This document shows positions 1 to 5,081 of a stretch of 5,081 nt of DNA, one piece after another. The notes under the pieces were generated by a model. That model was not told the origin of the DNA. It made no database searches and saw nothing but the letters and a program-made list of their open reading frames with translations. How positions within the stretch are numbered: the stretch's first letter is position 1; each line of letters opens with the position of its first letter. Made by a program: the position numbers and the translations under genes. Source of the DNA: Anaerolineaceae bacterium. GTDB lineage: Bacteria; Chloroflexota; Anaerolineae; JAAYZQ01. The DNA is taken from positions 1 through 5,081 of the forward strand of contig JAAYZQ010000375.1 in the NCBI GenBank assembly GCA_012514775.1, in the 5' to 3' direction.

Positions 1-100
1 CACCGTGTCTATTTGTCTACGTGTCTATTTGTCTATTTGTCTACGGTTGCCTGTCACCGTGTCTATTTGTCTACGTGTCTATTTGTCTATTTGTCTACGA
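1..100. repeat. Degenerate octamer tandem array with a 54-bp higher-order duplication
   Basis: From position 7 the sequence reads as consecutive 8-bp units: GTCTATTT, GTCTACGT, GTCTATTT, GTCTATTT, GTCTACGG. The same unit order restarts at position 61. The 45-bp block 1-45 is identical to 55-99, with a 9-bp spacer (46-54), so a local block duplication sits on top of the octamer periodicity. The array probably continues to the left beyond the window. All three plus-strand frames run open through it only because the units lack stops in those registers, and nothing suggests it is translated. It is best described as an intergenic microsatellite. It differs from a CRISPR array in having no unique spacers of constant length. 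Confidence 0.9.
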
Positions 101-360
101 TTCGCCCTCGTGCTGCGGCAAGGAGCGCGTTCTGCCCTCTCGTGGGGCTGCGCGCCTGGCGGGATGGCAGTTGTCTACGACGTGCACCGATGGTTCGAAC
201 ATGCGAATCTTCCCCTCCATTAAAGCACGCATTTGGCGGTCAGTCTAGCACGAAAATGGCGAGTTTTTGGTGTTCGTCTTTTCCTGCCATTGCCAGAAAC
301 AGTATAGCACAAACGTTCGGATTTGTCGAGCCCCCAATTTTGCACGCCTTCGCCCCCTGT
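101..360. other. Intergenic region without a supported gene
   Basis: No reading frame here has both a plausible start with a ribosome binding site and protein-like composition. The first part (101-190) is GC-rich. The part from about 200 to 345 is visibly richer in A and T than the rest of the window. It contains a lone TTGTCTACGA at 171-180 that matches the last unit of the array (91-100), an 8-bp palindrome GTTCGAAC at 193-200, and the short direct repeat listed separately. I could not identify a tRNA or other structured RNA gene. Confidence 0.6.
241..310. repeat. Short imperfect direct repeat CAGTNTAGCAC
   Basis: CAGTCTAGCAC at 241-251 and CAGTATAGCAC at 300-310 match at 10 of 11 positions, and each is followed by a purine and AA. 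The copies are 59 bp apart and lie 51-120 bp upstream of the -35 element of the predicted promoter. They could be paired regulator sites or a chance match. An 11-bp similarity in an AT-richer stretch is weak evidence. Confidence 0.3.
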
Positions 361-389
361 TTGACAGCCTCGCCCACCTCTGCTATACT
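361..389 (+). promoter_or_regulatory. Sigma70-type promoter for the secreted metalloprotease gene
   Basis: TTGACA at 361-366 is a perfect -35 hexamer. TATACT at 384-389 matches the -10 consensus at five of six positions. The spacer is exactly 17 bp, and TGC directly before the -10 hexamer gives an extended -10 element. Transcription would start near 396, leaving a leader of about 124 nt before the ATG at 520. This is the strongest housekeeping-type promoter in the window, and it has the right direction and position for the plus-strand gene. Confidence 0.75.
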
Positions 390-396
390 CGCCCCG

Positions 397-407
397 GCCT
401 GTCAGGC
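397..407. promoter_or_regulatory. 11-bp inverted repeat at the predicted transcription start
   Basis: GCCTG-T-CAGGC is a perfect inverted repeat with one central base. It begins 8 bp after the -10 hexamer, so it covers the predicted start site. That is a typical operator position for a dimeric repressor, but in RNA it would have almost no loop and would not form a hairpin. No regulator gene is present in the window to pair with it, so a regulatory role is a guess from position and symmetry. Confidence 0.3.
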
Positions 408-469
408 TTGCTACCCACCAGCACACAACCAGGCACGCTCACACTCCCCCGGACCACACGAGCACCCAA

Positions 470-514
470 CCAGTTTGGCCCGCCGTTCAAACCTGGCCAA
501 CGATGGCGAAAGGA
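470..514 (+). promoter_or_regulatory. Leader with two competing small hairpins and the ribosome binding site
   Basis: CCAGTTTG (470-477) can pair with CAAACCTGG (488-496) with one bulged C, forming an 8-bp stem. Alternatively TTGGCC (475-480) can pair with GGCCAA (495-500). The two foldings use overlapping bases and exclude each other. The ribosome binding site AAAGGA is at 509-514, five bases before the ATG at 520. This fixes the start and rules out the longer upstream extension of the same frame. Neither hairpin covers the ribosome binding site, so control of translation is possible but not shown. Confidence 0.35.
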
Positions 515-519
515 ATGCG

Positions 520-1920
520 ATGAAGCAGAACAGGCGGATACTGGCGCTTGCCTTGCTGTTGATTATTCCCGGGCTCGGCGGATCGAGCCTCGCGTCTCCC
601 CTGGCGAGCCGCCAGCCCAACTTCCCTTTTCTCGATCGGACCCTGTCGACCGACCACTTTGTGGTCCACTACACCTTGACCAACTGCGGATCGTCCGGTG
701 ACGACTGCCTGGGCAGCGATGCCGAGGCCCAGGCCACCGTCGACATCCTGGAACAGGCCTACCAGCTCCTGGTCCACGACCCTGACTATGGCTTCCCGCC
801 GCCCCTGGGCACCGGCACCCTGGAGAACCCCAAGCAGCTCGACGTCTATATCCTCGACCTCGACGCCATGTGCGGCGTCGCCATGTGGGCCGTGCCGGCA
901 CCCTACGATTATTTCAAGCTTGACGCCGGCTGCATCCGCAACGAGTACCAGGCCGGCGACCTGCGCGCCATTCAGAGCACGCCCGTCCACGAGCTGTTTC
1001 ACCGCGTCCAATACCGCTACGACAAGGGCCCCGAGGAAAAGTGGAGCTTTGAGGGCAGCGCCACCGCCGTCCAGGACAAGTTCTTTGGCGGCGCCGGCAG
1101 CCTCGACGCCATGCCCAACAGCAGCTACGTGCAGCGGGTCAACCGCTACCTGCGCAACCCCAACCGCACCAGTTACGAAGACTATGGCGGGGCCGTCGCC
1201 GGGCTGCGCAGCGCCTCCTACTATGCCTGCCTCTTCTGGACCTACTACATGGAGACGTGCGGCACCGTGGCCGGCGAGCCCGCCCTGGGCATCGACGCCC
1301 TGCGCCTCTACTGGGAGCAGACCCTGGAGTACGACAACGTCCAGGCCATGGACCACGCCGTTCAGGCGGCCCCCGGCTGCCCCGACCTGAAGAGCATGGA
1401 AGACCTGTTCCACGAGTTTGTCGTCGCCAACTATGTCAAGAACATGGGCAACGTGGGCGAGCGCCACCGCTATGCCGACGAGGAGGGGCCGGCCGGAACC
1501 CGGTACGACGACGTCTATCTGGAGGCTGACGAAGCCGTAGCCCCGGCCCAACCCTTGCAGCGCCAGGGCGAGGAGGTGGCCGACTGGGGGGCCAACTATT
1601 ACGTCGCCCGGCCCGACGTCTCGAGCTGCCGCTGGATCCAGGTCGACGTCAACGGCGCGGAAAGCGACCGCCTGCTGACCACCATCGTGGCCGTCGACGC
1701 CGGCAACAACGCCCACCTTTTCGACTCGCCCGACTACCGCCAGCGGGGACCCGCGATGTCCCGCGCTTTCCGGAACGAGGCCTGGGATCGGGTGGCCGTC
1801 ATCGTCGCCGGGGCCGCCGCCGGCGCGCGGTATGACCTGCAGGTGAGCTGCGTGGAGCCCCCCGGCATCCTGCACCGGTTGACCAAGCCCCGGACCATCA
1901 CCGCCTTCCGCCTGCTGTGA
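520..1920 (+). CDS. Secreted putative zinc metalloprotease (HExxH gluzincin type, MXAN_6640-like)
   Basis: This encodes a 466-residue protein. Residues 1-30 form a signal peptide: MKQNRR, then a hydrophobic run ILALALLLII, then SSLASPLAS with likely cleavage near residues 25-30. Residues 157-161 are HELFH, the HExxH zinc-binding and catalytic motif. It is followed by W175-S-F-E178-G-S-A, where E178 is the probable third zinc ligand, as in gluzincins of the EG(T/S)A type. Nine cysteines (56, 63, 118, 138, 237, 247, 287, 370, 444) suggest disulfides in an exported protein. From about residue 350 the sequence turns beta-rich (WGANYYVARP ... YDLQVSC), resembling a pre-peptidase C-terminal beta-sandwich. 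The start at 520 is chosen for AAAGGA five bases upstream and the signal peptide immediately after; the frame is open further upstream but only through noncoding repeats. The gene stands alone behind its own promoter. I see no lipobox or sorting signal, so it is probably released or periplasmic. The substrate is unknown and protease activity is inferred from the motif. Confidence 0.8.
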   Translation: MKQNRRILALALLLIIPGLGGSSLASPLASRQPNFPFLDRTLSTDHFVVHYTLTNCGSSGDDCLGSDAEAQATVDILEQAYQLLVHDPDYGFPPPLGTGTLENPKQLDVYILDLDAMCGVAMWAVPAPYDYFKLDAGCIRNEYQAGDLRAIQSTPVHELFHRVQYRYDKGPEEKWSFEGSATAVQDKFFGGAGSLDAMPNSSYVQRVNRYLRNPNRTSYEDYGGAVAGLRSASYYACLFWTYYMETCGTVAGEPALGIDALRLYWEQTLEYDNVQAMDHAVQAAPGCPDLKSMEDLFHEFVVANYVKNMGNVGERHRYADEEGPAGTRYDDVYLEADEAVAPAQPLQRQGEEVADWGANYYVARPDVSSCRWIQVDVNGAESDRLLTTIVAVDAGNNAHLFDSPDYRQRGPAMSRAFRNEAWDRVAVIVAGAAAGARYDLQVSCVEPPGILHRLTKPRTITAFRLL

Positions 1921-1926
1921 GGCCCG

Positions 1927-1953
1927 GCCGGCCGGGAAAACCCCTGGGCCGGC
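1927..1953. terminator. GC-rich hairpin between convergent genes
   Basis: GCCGGCC (1927-1933) pairs perfectly with GGCCGGC (1947-1953). After a three-base bulge on the right arm, GGG (1934-1936) pairs with CCC (1941-1943), closing an AAAA loop. It lies 6 bp after the plus-strand stop and directly abuts the minus-strand stop at 1954-1956, filling the 33-bp convergent gap. Neither strand has a T tract after the stem, so it is not a textbook intrinsic terminator. It may still stop or stabilise both transcripts. An overlapping 14-bp perfect palindrome (1923-1936) adds to the symmetry. Confidence 0.5.
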
Positions 1954-3225
1954 TCAGGAGGTAGGGCTGGCGATCCGGGGCAAGTGTTCGCGCAAGCGGG
2001 GAGCCAGGCCCGCCTCGTCCGGCCCCTGGAAGGCCACCTCCCTGCTGCCGTGAAAGGCCGCGAACTCGCCCAGGGCCCCCGCCAGGCCTTCTACCAGGTG
2101 GTCGCCGGGATTCTCGCCCGGCTCCAGGTAGAGGCCGCGGACGATGAGCCTGTTTGACTGCCGGTCGGCCTTGGGATCCAGGCGGCCCACCAGCCGCCCG
2201 CGGTGGAGGATGGGCATCACGTAATATCCGTACCGGCGCTGCGAGGCCGGCGTATAGATCTCGATGCGGTACTCAAAGCCAAACAGGTCCTCCACCCGGG
2301 CCCGGTCCCAGATGAGGTTGTCAAAGGGCGACAGCAAGGTGGTGACCTCCGGCCGGTGCTCCCCCGCCTCGATCTCGCGGACCAGGGGCAGGTCTGCGGG
2401 GCACAGGTAGGCCGGCTCCTTCCAGCCCTCCACCTCCACGGGCAGCAGCGCGCCCTCTTGTACCAGCGCGCTCACCGCCCGCCGGGTGGGCGTGATCTTG
2501 AGCCGGTAGTAGTCGGCGGCCTGGGGTGCCGTGGCCACGCCCAGGTGCCACACCCCCCGCTCCACGGCCCAGCGCTGGTATTCCTCGACGGTTCCCGTGG
2601 GCGGTGCGGCGCTCTCGGGCAGCACCCGCTCGGCCAGGTCGTAAAAGCGCTGAAAGTTCTCCCTGCGGTCAATCATCAGGTGCCCCACGTCGAACAGATA
2701 CTCCAGGGCGTCCTTGGCCGGCTTCCAGTCCCACCAGCCCTTTCGCTCCTGGCGGGGATCCTCGAACTCCCGCGAAGCGACGGGCCCTCGCTCCCGCACC
2801 TCGGCCAGGAGGGCGTCAAGCGTCGCCTGGGGATTCTCGCCCAGGCGGCGGTAGAGCCAGTCGGGCCGATCCTGCTGCCGCCGGGCGTGGATCACGGGCG
2901 CCAGGCGCGGGTACTGCTCGATGGGGATCAGGCAGGCGACGTGGGCCCACCCCTCAAAGAGCTTGCGCTCCGGGTAGAGGAGGGCATCCAGGTCCGCCGG
3001 ATCGTAGGGGCCCACCCGGCTGAGCATCACCAGGTAGTGGCTGCGCGCCACGACGTGGACGGTGTCCAGTTGCAGCAGCCCGATGCGCCGGATGGCGTCC
3101 AGCAGCGCCTGCCGGCTGCCCCGGGGCGGCCGGCGATGCAGGCCCTGCTTGTACACCGCCAGGAGCCGGACGGTCTCCAGCGACAATTTCAGGTTTCCGG
3201 CCTTGGGGTCCATCGATTCACCCAT
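1954..3225 (-). CDS. Winged-helix DNA glycosylase of the YcaQ/AlkX family (HTH_42)
   Basis: This encodes 423 residues, near the usual length of about 400 for the family. It begins LSLETVRLLAVYKQGL (residues 14-29), the typical N-terminal helix. Then comes LLQLDTVHVVARSHYL (50-65), which contains the Q52-L53-D54 motif. In this superfamily QxD is typical of YcaQ/AlkX, which excises crosslinked or alkylated bases, and QxQ of AlkZ. Further family signatures are KLFEGWAHVACLIP (88-101), LSPFDNLIWDR (298-308) and the following YRIEIYTPASQRRYGYYVMPIL. The protein is predicted to act in the cytoplasm on DNA adducts or interstrand crosslinks. The start at 3225 overlaps the upstream peptidase stop by 8 nt. 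An ATG four codons in (3213) lies just after that stop behind a weak GGGTGA, so the true start could be either. Both imply translational coupling. Family membership is firm; the exact lesion is inferred. Confidence 0.9.
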   Translation of the reverse strand: MGESMDPKAGNLKLSLETVRLLAVYKQGLHRRPPRGSRQALLDAIRRIGLLQLDTVHVVARSHYLVMLSRVGPYDPADLDALLYPERKLFEGWAHVACLIPIEQYPRLAPVIHARRQQDRPDWLYRRLGENPQATLDALLAEVRERGPVASREFEDPRQERKGWWDWKPAKDALEYLFDVGHLMIDRRENFQRFYDLAERVLPESAAPPTGTVEEYQRWAVERGVWHLGVATAPQAADYYRLKITPTRRAVSALVQEGALLPVEVEGWKEPAYLCPADLPLVREIEAGEHRPEVTTLLSPFDNLIWDRARVEDLFGFEYRIEIYTPASQRRYGYYVMPILHRGRLVGRLDPKADRQSNRLIVRGLYLEPGENPGDHLVEGLAGALGEFAAFHGSREVAFQGPDEAGLAPRLREHLPRIASPTS

Positions 3226-5038
3226 CCAGAACGGCGGCCAGGAAAGCGGCGCGCCGTTCCTCGGCGTCTATGACGTTTTCCCGCCGCAAGAAGCTGTGGC
3301 CCTCGTCGGGATAGAGGGCCAGGCTGACTTCCTTGCCCAGGGCCCGGAGCGTGTCGCGGGCCTGGAGCGACTCCACGGCCGGGCAGCGCACGTCGTGGGC
3401 GCCGCAGATCAACTGCACCGGCGCCTGGATGCGATCCAGGAAAAAGAAGGGCGAGCGCTCGACCCACAGGTCGTGGTGCGTCACCGGGTCGCCCATGTTC
3501 TCCACGTCCCAGTGGCGCACGTCCTCGCGCACGTTCTCGTGGGAGGTGAACCAGTTGAGAAAGGGCACCACCGCCGAGCCCACCGCCCAGCGGTCGGGAT
3601 AGCCGGTGAGGGCCGTCATGGTCAGGTAGCCGCCGTGGCTCCGCCCGGTGACGGCCACGCGCCGCGCATCGGCCAGCCCTTCCCGCACCAGGTAGTCGGC
3701 CCCCGCCACCACGTCCCTGGTGTCGCCGCCGCCCAGGTCAAAGCGGTTGGCGAGCTGCCACTCGCGGCCGTACCCTGTCGAGCCCCGGTAGTTGGGCGCC
3801 AGCACGGTCCAGCCCCGGCTGAGCATATGCTGGATGGCCGGGTCCCAGGTGAACTGTGACAGCCAGTTGGGGCCGCCGTGGATCACGACCACTGCCGGCC
3901 CCGGCGCCGTGGCTCCGGGCGATCGGTACTGGAGCGCCGGCACCGGCTGCCCGTCCAGGCCGGGGTAGCGCACCTCCTCGGGCTCGACAAAGGGCGCGTC
4001 TGCCAGCTCGGGCGGCAGAGAGTGGCAGAGCTGCCGCCAGGTGCCGCCGGGCAGGGAGAGCAACCAGAGATCGGCCGGCCGGCGCGGGCTGTCCACGGCC
4101 ACGAGGAGCGCGTCGCCGGCGGGCGTAAAGCGCGGCGCGTGGTGGATGCCCGGCTCCAGCTCGTAGCGGGCGCTCCCGCCCGTGCCCAGGTCGTGTACGA
4201 CGATCCAGCTCCGGGGCCCCTCGCTCTCGACCCAGGCCAGGCGCCTGCCGTCGGGCGCCCAGGTGGCGCTCTCCCTGTCGGCGGCGCCCGCCGTCACCCA
4301 GGTCACCCGGCCCGTCTCCAGGGCATAGATCCCCACGTCCCACGTGCCGCCGGCGTCGGAGACAAAGGCCAGGCGAAGGCCACCCGCACCGGTCGCGGGC
4401 GCCCAGCGGCCGTCCCGGGCATTGAGCGGGCCCTGGGCGTCGCCCACGGTCCGCGTCTCGCCGCCGTCCAGCGGGACGAGGGTCAGGCCATAGTCCTGGC
4501 CCCGGGTCTCGGCCGCTATCGCCAGCCAGCGGCCGTCGGGCGACCAGTCGACCTCGTAGGCCGGGGAAGGGCTGCGCCACACCAGGCGCGGCGTCCCGCC
4601 CTCCAGGTCCAGCAGGTAGGGACAAAAATGCCCGTCTCCCTCGGCGAGAAAGGCCAGCAGCGCCCCCTGTCCCGCGGGCGCCCAGGCCACGTCGGGCTGC
4701 AGCGCCTCGGGCGAATTCGGGGTGAGGTTGGCCTGTTCCCCGCTCTCCAGGTCGCAGACGTGAAGGTCAAAGGCCTCGCTGCCGTCCTCGTCGACGACAA
4801 AGGCCAGGTGCCGGCCGGCCGGCGAATAGCGGGGCGCGAACTTGGCCCCCGGTCCGCGGCTAACCTGCCGTGGCGGCAGCGAACCGTCGAGGGGCGCCTC
4901 GTAGATCTCCCATTGCCCGGTGCGATTCCAGGCAAAGGCGGCCCGGGCCCCGTCGGGCGAGACCTCGTAGCCGCCATAGGGATCGACGTGGGGCACTGCC
5001 ACCAGGGCGGCGATGTCCAGATGCTGTGACACCCTCAA
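3218..5038 (-). CDS. S9-family serine peptidase (prolyl oligopeptidase / acylaminoacyl peptidase-like)
   Basis: This encodes 606 residues in two domains. Residues of about 20-345 form a beta-propeller of WD40-like blades, marked by recurring turns: SPDG at 27, SPAG at 72, APAG at 120, SPDG at 166, APDG at 261 and TPAG at 305. Residues of about 350-606 form an alpha/beta hydrolase. It has HGGP at 387-390 (oxyanion region), GRSHGGY with nucleophile Ser467, GAHD with Asp549 and DEGHSF with His581. The triad is complete, and the 82- and 32-residue spacings suit S9 enzymes, as does the total length. There is no signal peptide, so it should be cytoplasmic and cleave short peptides, possibly blocked or prolyl ones; specificity cannot be read from sequence. 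The start is TTG, chosen because a perfect AGGAGG lies six bases upstream; a GTG two codons in (5032) is the alternative. The gene heads a two-gene unit with the YcaQ-type glycosylase. Confidence 0.92.
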   Translation of the reverse strand: MRVSQHLDIAALVAVPHVDPYGGYEVSPDGARAAFAWNRTGQWEIYEAPLDGSLPPRQVSRGPGAKFAPRYSPAGRHLAFVVDEDGSEAFDLHVCDLESGEQANLTPNSPEALQPDVAWAPAGQGALLAFLAEGDGHFCPYLLDLEGGTPRLVWRSPSPAYEVDWSPDGRWLAIAAETRGQDYGLTLVPLDGGETRTVGDAQGPLNARDGRWAPATGAGGLRLAFVSDAGGTWDVGIYALETGRVTWVTAGAADRESATWAPDGRRLAWVESEGPRSWIVVHDLGTGGSARYELEPGIHHAPRFTPAGDALLVAVDSPRRPADLWLLSLPGGTWRQLCHSLPPELADAPFVEPEEVRYPGLDGQPVPALQYRSPGATAPGPAVVVIHGGPNWLSQFTWDPAIQHMLSRGWTVLAPNYRGSTGYGREWQLANRFDLGGGDTRDVVAGADYLVREGLADARRVAVTGRSHGGYLTMTALTGYPDRWAVGSAVVPFLNWFTSHENVREDVRHWDVENMGDPVTHHDLWVERSPFFFLDRIQAPVQLICGAHDVRCPAVESLQARDTLRALGKEVSLALYPDEGHSFLRRENVIDAEERRAAFLAAVLDG

Positions 5039-5044
5039 TCTTGA

Positions 5045-5050
5045 CCTCCT
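5045..5050 (-). promoter_or_regulatory. Consensus ribosome binding site AGGAGG for the S9 peptidase
   Basis: Read on the minus strand, AGGAGG is followed by the six-base spacer TCAAGA and then TTG. This spacing is ideal for the TTG at 5038 and decides the start in favour of this rare codon over the GTG at 5032, which would have a 12-base spacer. A perfect Shine-Dalgarno may compensate for the weak start codon. Confidence 0.8.
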
Positions 5051-5081
5051 GCAACCCGGTGCGTTGCACGTGCCGTTCGTG
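5051..5081 (-). promoter_or_regulatory. Partial leader upstream of the peptidase operon
   Basis: Only 31 bp precede the ribosome binding site, too little to show the promoter. GCAAC (5051-5055) and GTTGC (5063-5067) form a 5-bp inverted repeat with a 7-base loop, and GCACGTGC (5066-5073) is a perfect 8-bp palindrome. Both could be part of an operator or leader hairpin, but the region is cut by the window edge and the symmetry is short. Confidence 0.25.

Noticed and set aside
1..100. CRISPR array
   Set aside because: The units are 8 bp with no unique spacers of constant length; the only spacer-like segment is 9 bp.
193..206. GGTTCGAAC as a tRNA T-loop, or CGAACATGCGAATC as a LexA/SOS box
   Set aside because: No acceptor, D or anticodon stem can be drawn in the flanking sequence, and the right half of the supposed SOS box does not match the GTTC consensus.
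290..308. A second promoter using TATAGC at 303-308
   Set aside because: No -35 hexamer lies at 16-18 bp; the nearby TTGCCA is only 7 bp upstream.
220..426. A 68-codon minus-strand small gene
   Set aside because: It has no convincing ribosome binding site, a composition biased to G and R, and it would run antisense across the strong predicted promoter.
13..519. Extension of the metalloprotease reading frame upstream to position 13
   Set aside because: The added 169 residues are the translated octamer repeat and noncoding leader, with the promoter inside them. The ATG at 520 has a ribosome binding site and begins a signal peptide.
487..1875. A 462-codon open frame antisense to the secreted metalloprotease gene
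   Set aside because: It mirrors the codon structure of the real gene in GC-rich DNA, its translation is low-complexity (rich in G, V, A, L) without domain motifs, and the plus-strand frame has a signal peptide, ribosome binding site and HExxH motif.
2203..3273. A 356-codon plus-strand open frame across the YcaQ-type gene
   Set aside because: It is a shadow of a clearly conserved family protein on the other strand. The translation is rich in G, R, P, Q and shows no recognisable domain.
3878..5029. A 383-codon plus-strand open frame across the S9 peptidase gene
   Set aside because: It is antisense to a gene with a complete catalytic triad and consensus ribosome binding site, and its own composition is typical of a GC-rich antisense frame.

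Overview
This is a GC-rich bacterial window with a tight, ordinary gene layout. It holds one plus-strand gene for a secreted protein and two overlapping minus-strand genes that converge on it. The octamer microsatellite on the left, an S9 peptidase and a YcaQ-type protein with TTG/ATG starts would fit a Chloroflexota genome. That placement is an impression from gene style, not something the sequence proves.

Left region (1-519): no convincing gene. Positions 1-100 hold a degenerate 8-bp tandem array (GTCTATTT / GTCTACGT units) organised as two identical 45-bp blocks 54 bp apart, and a stray copy of the unit lies at 171-180. After a more AT-rich stretch with a short direct repeat (241-251 and 300-310) comes a near-consensus sigma70-type promoter: TTGACA, 17 bp, then TATACT with an upstream TG (361-389). 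An 11-bp inverted repeat lies at the expected transcription start. Two mutually exclusive small hairpins precede the ribosome binding site.

Centre-left (520-1920, plus): a 466-residue exported protein with a signal peptide, an HELFH zinc motif followed by WSFEGSA, and a C-terminal beta-rich domain. It is a putative gluzincin-type metalloprotease resembling the MXAN_6640-type group. It converges on the minus-strand pair across a 33-bp gap almost filled by a strong GC hairpin.

Right region (5038 down to 1954, minus): a two-gene unit. The upstream gene encodes a 606-residue S9-family serine peptidase (beta-propeller plus alpha/beta hydrolase, complete Ser467-Asp549-His581 triad), starting at TTG behind a perfect AGGAGG. 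Its stop overlaps by 8 nt the start of a 423-residue winged-helix DNA glycosylase of the YcaQ/AlkX family with a Q-L-D catalytic motif. The overlap implies translational coupling. The peptidase probably acts on peptides in the cytoplasm, and the glycosylase probably repairs alkylated or crosslinked DNA. No functional link between them is evident beyond co-transcription.

I do not see a clear undescribed multi-gene system. The points most worth a second look are the octamer array, the divergent secreted metalloprotease with its unusually good promoter, and the peptidase-glycosylase coupling.
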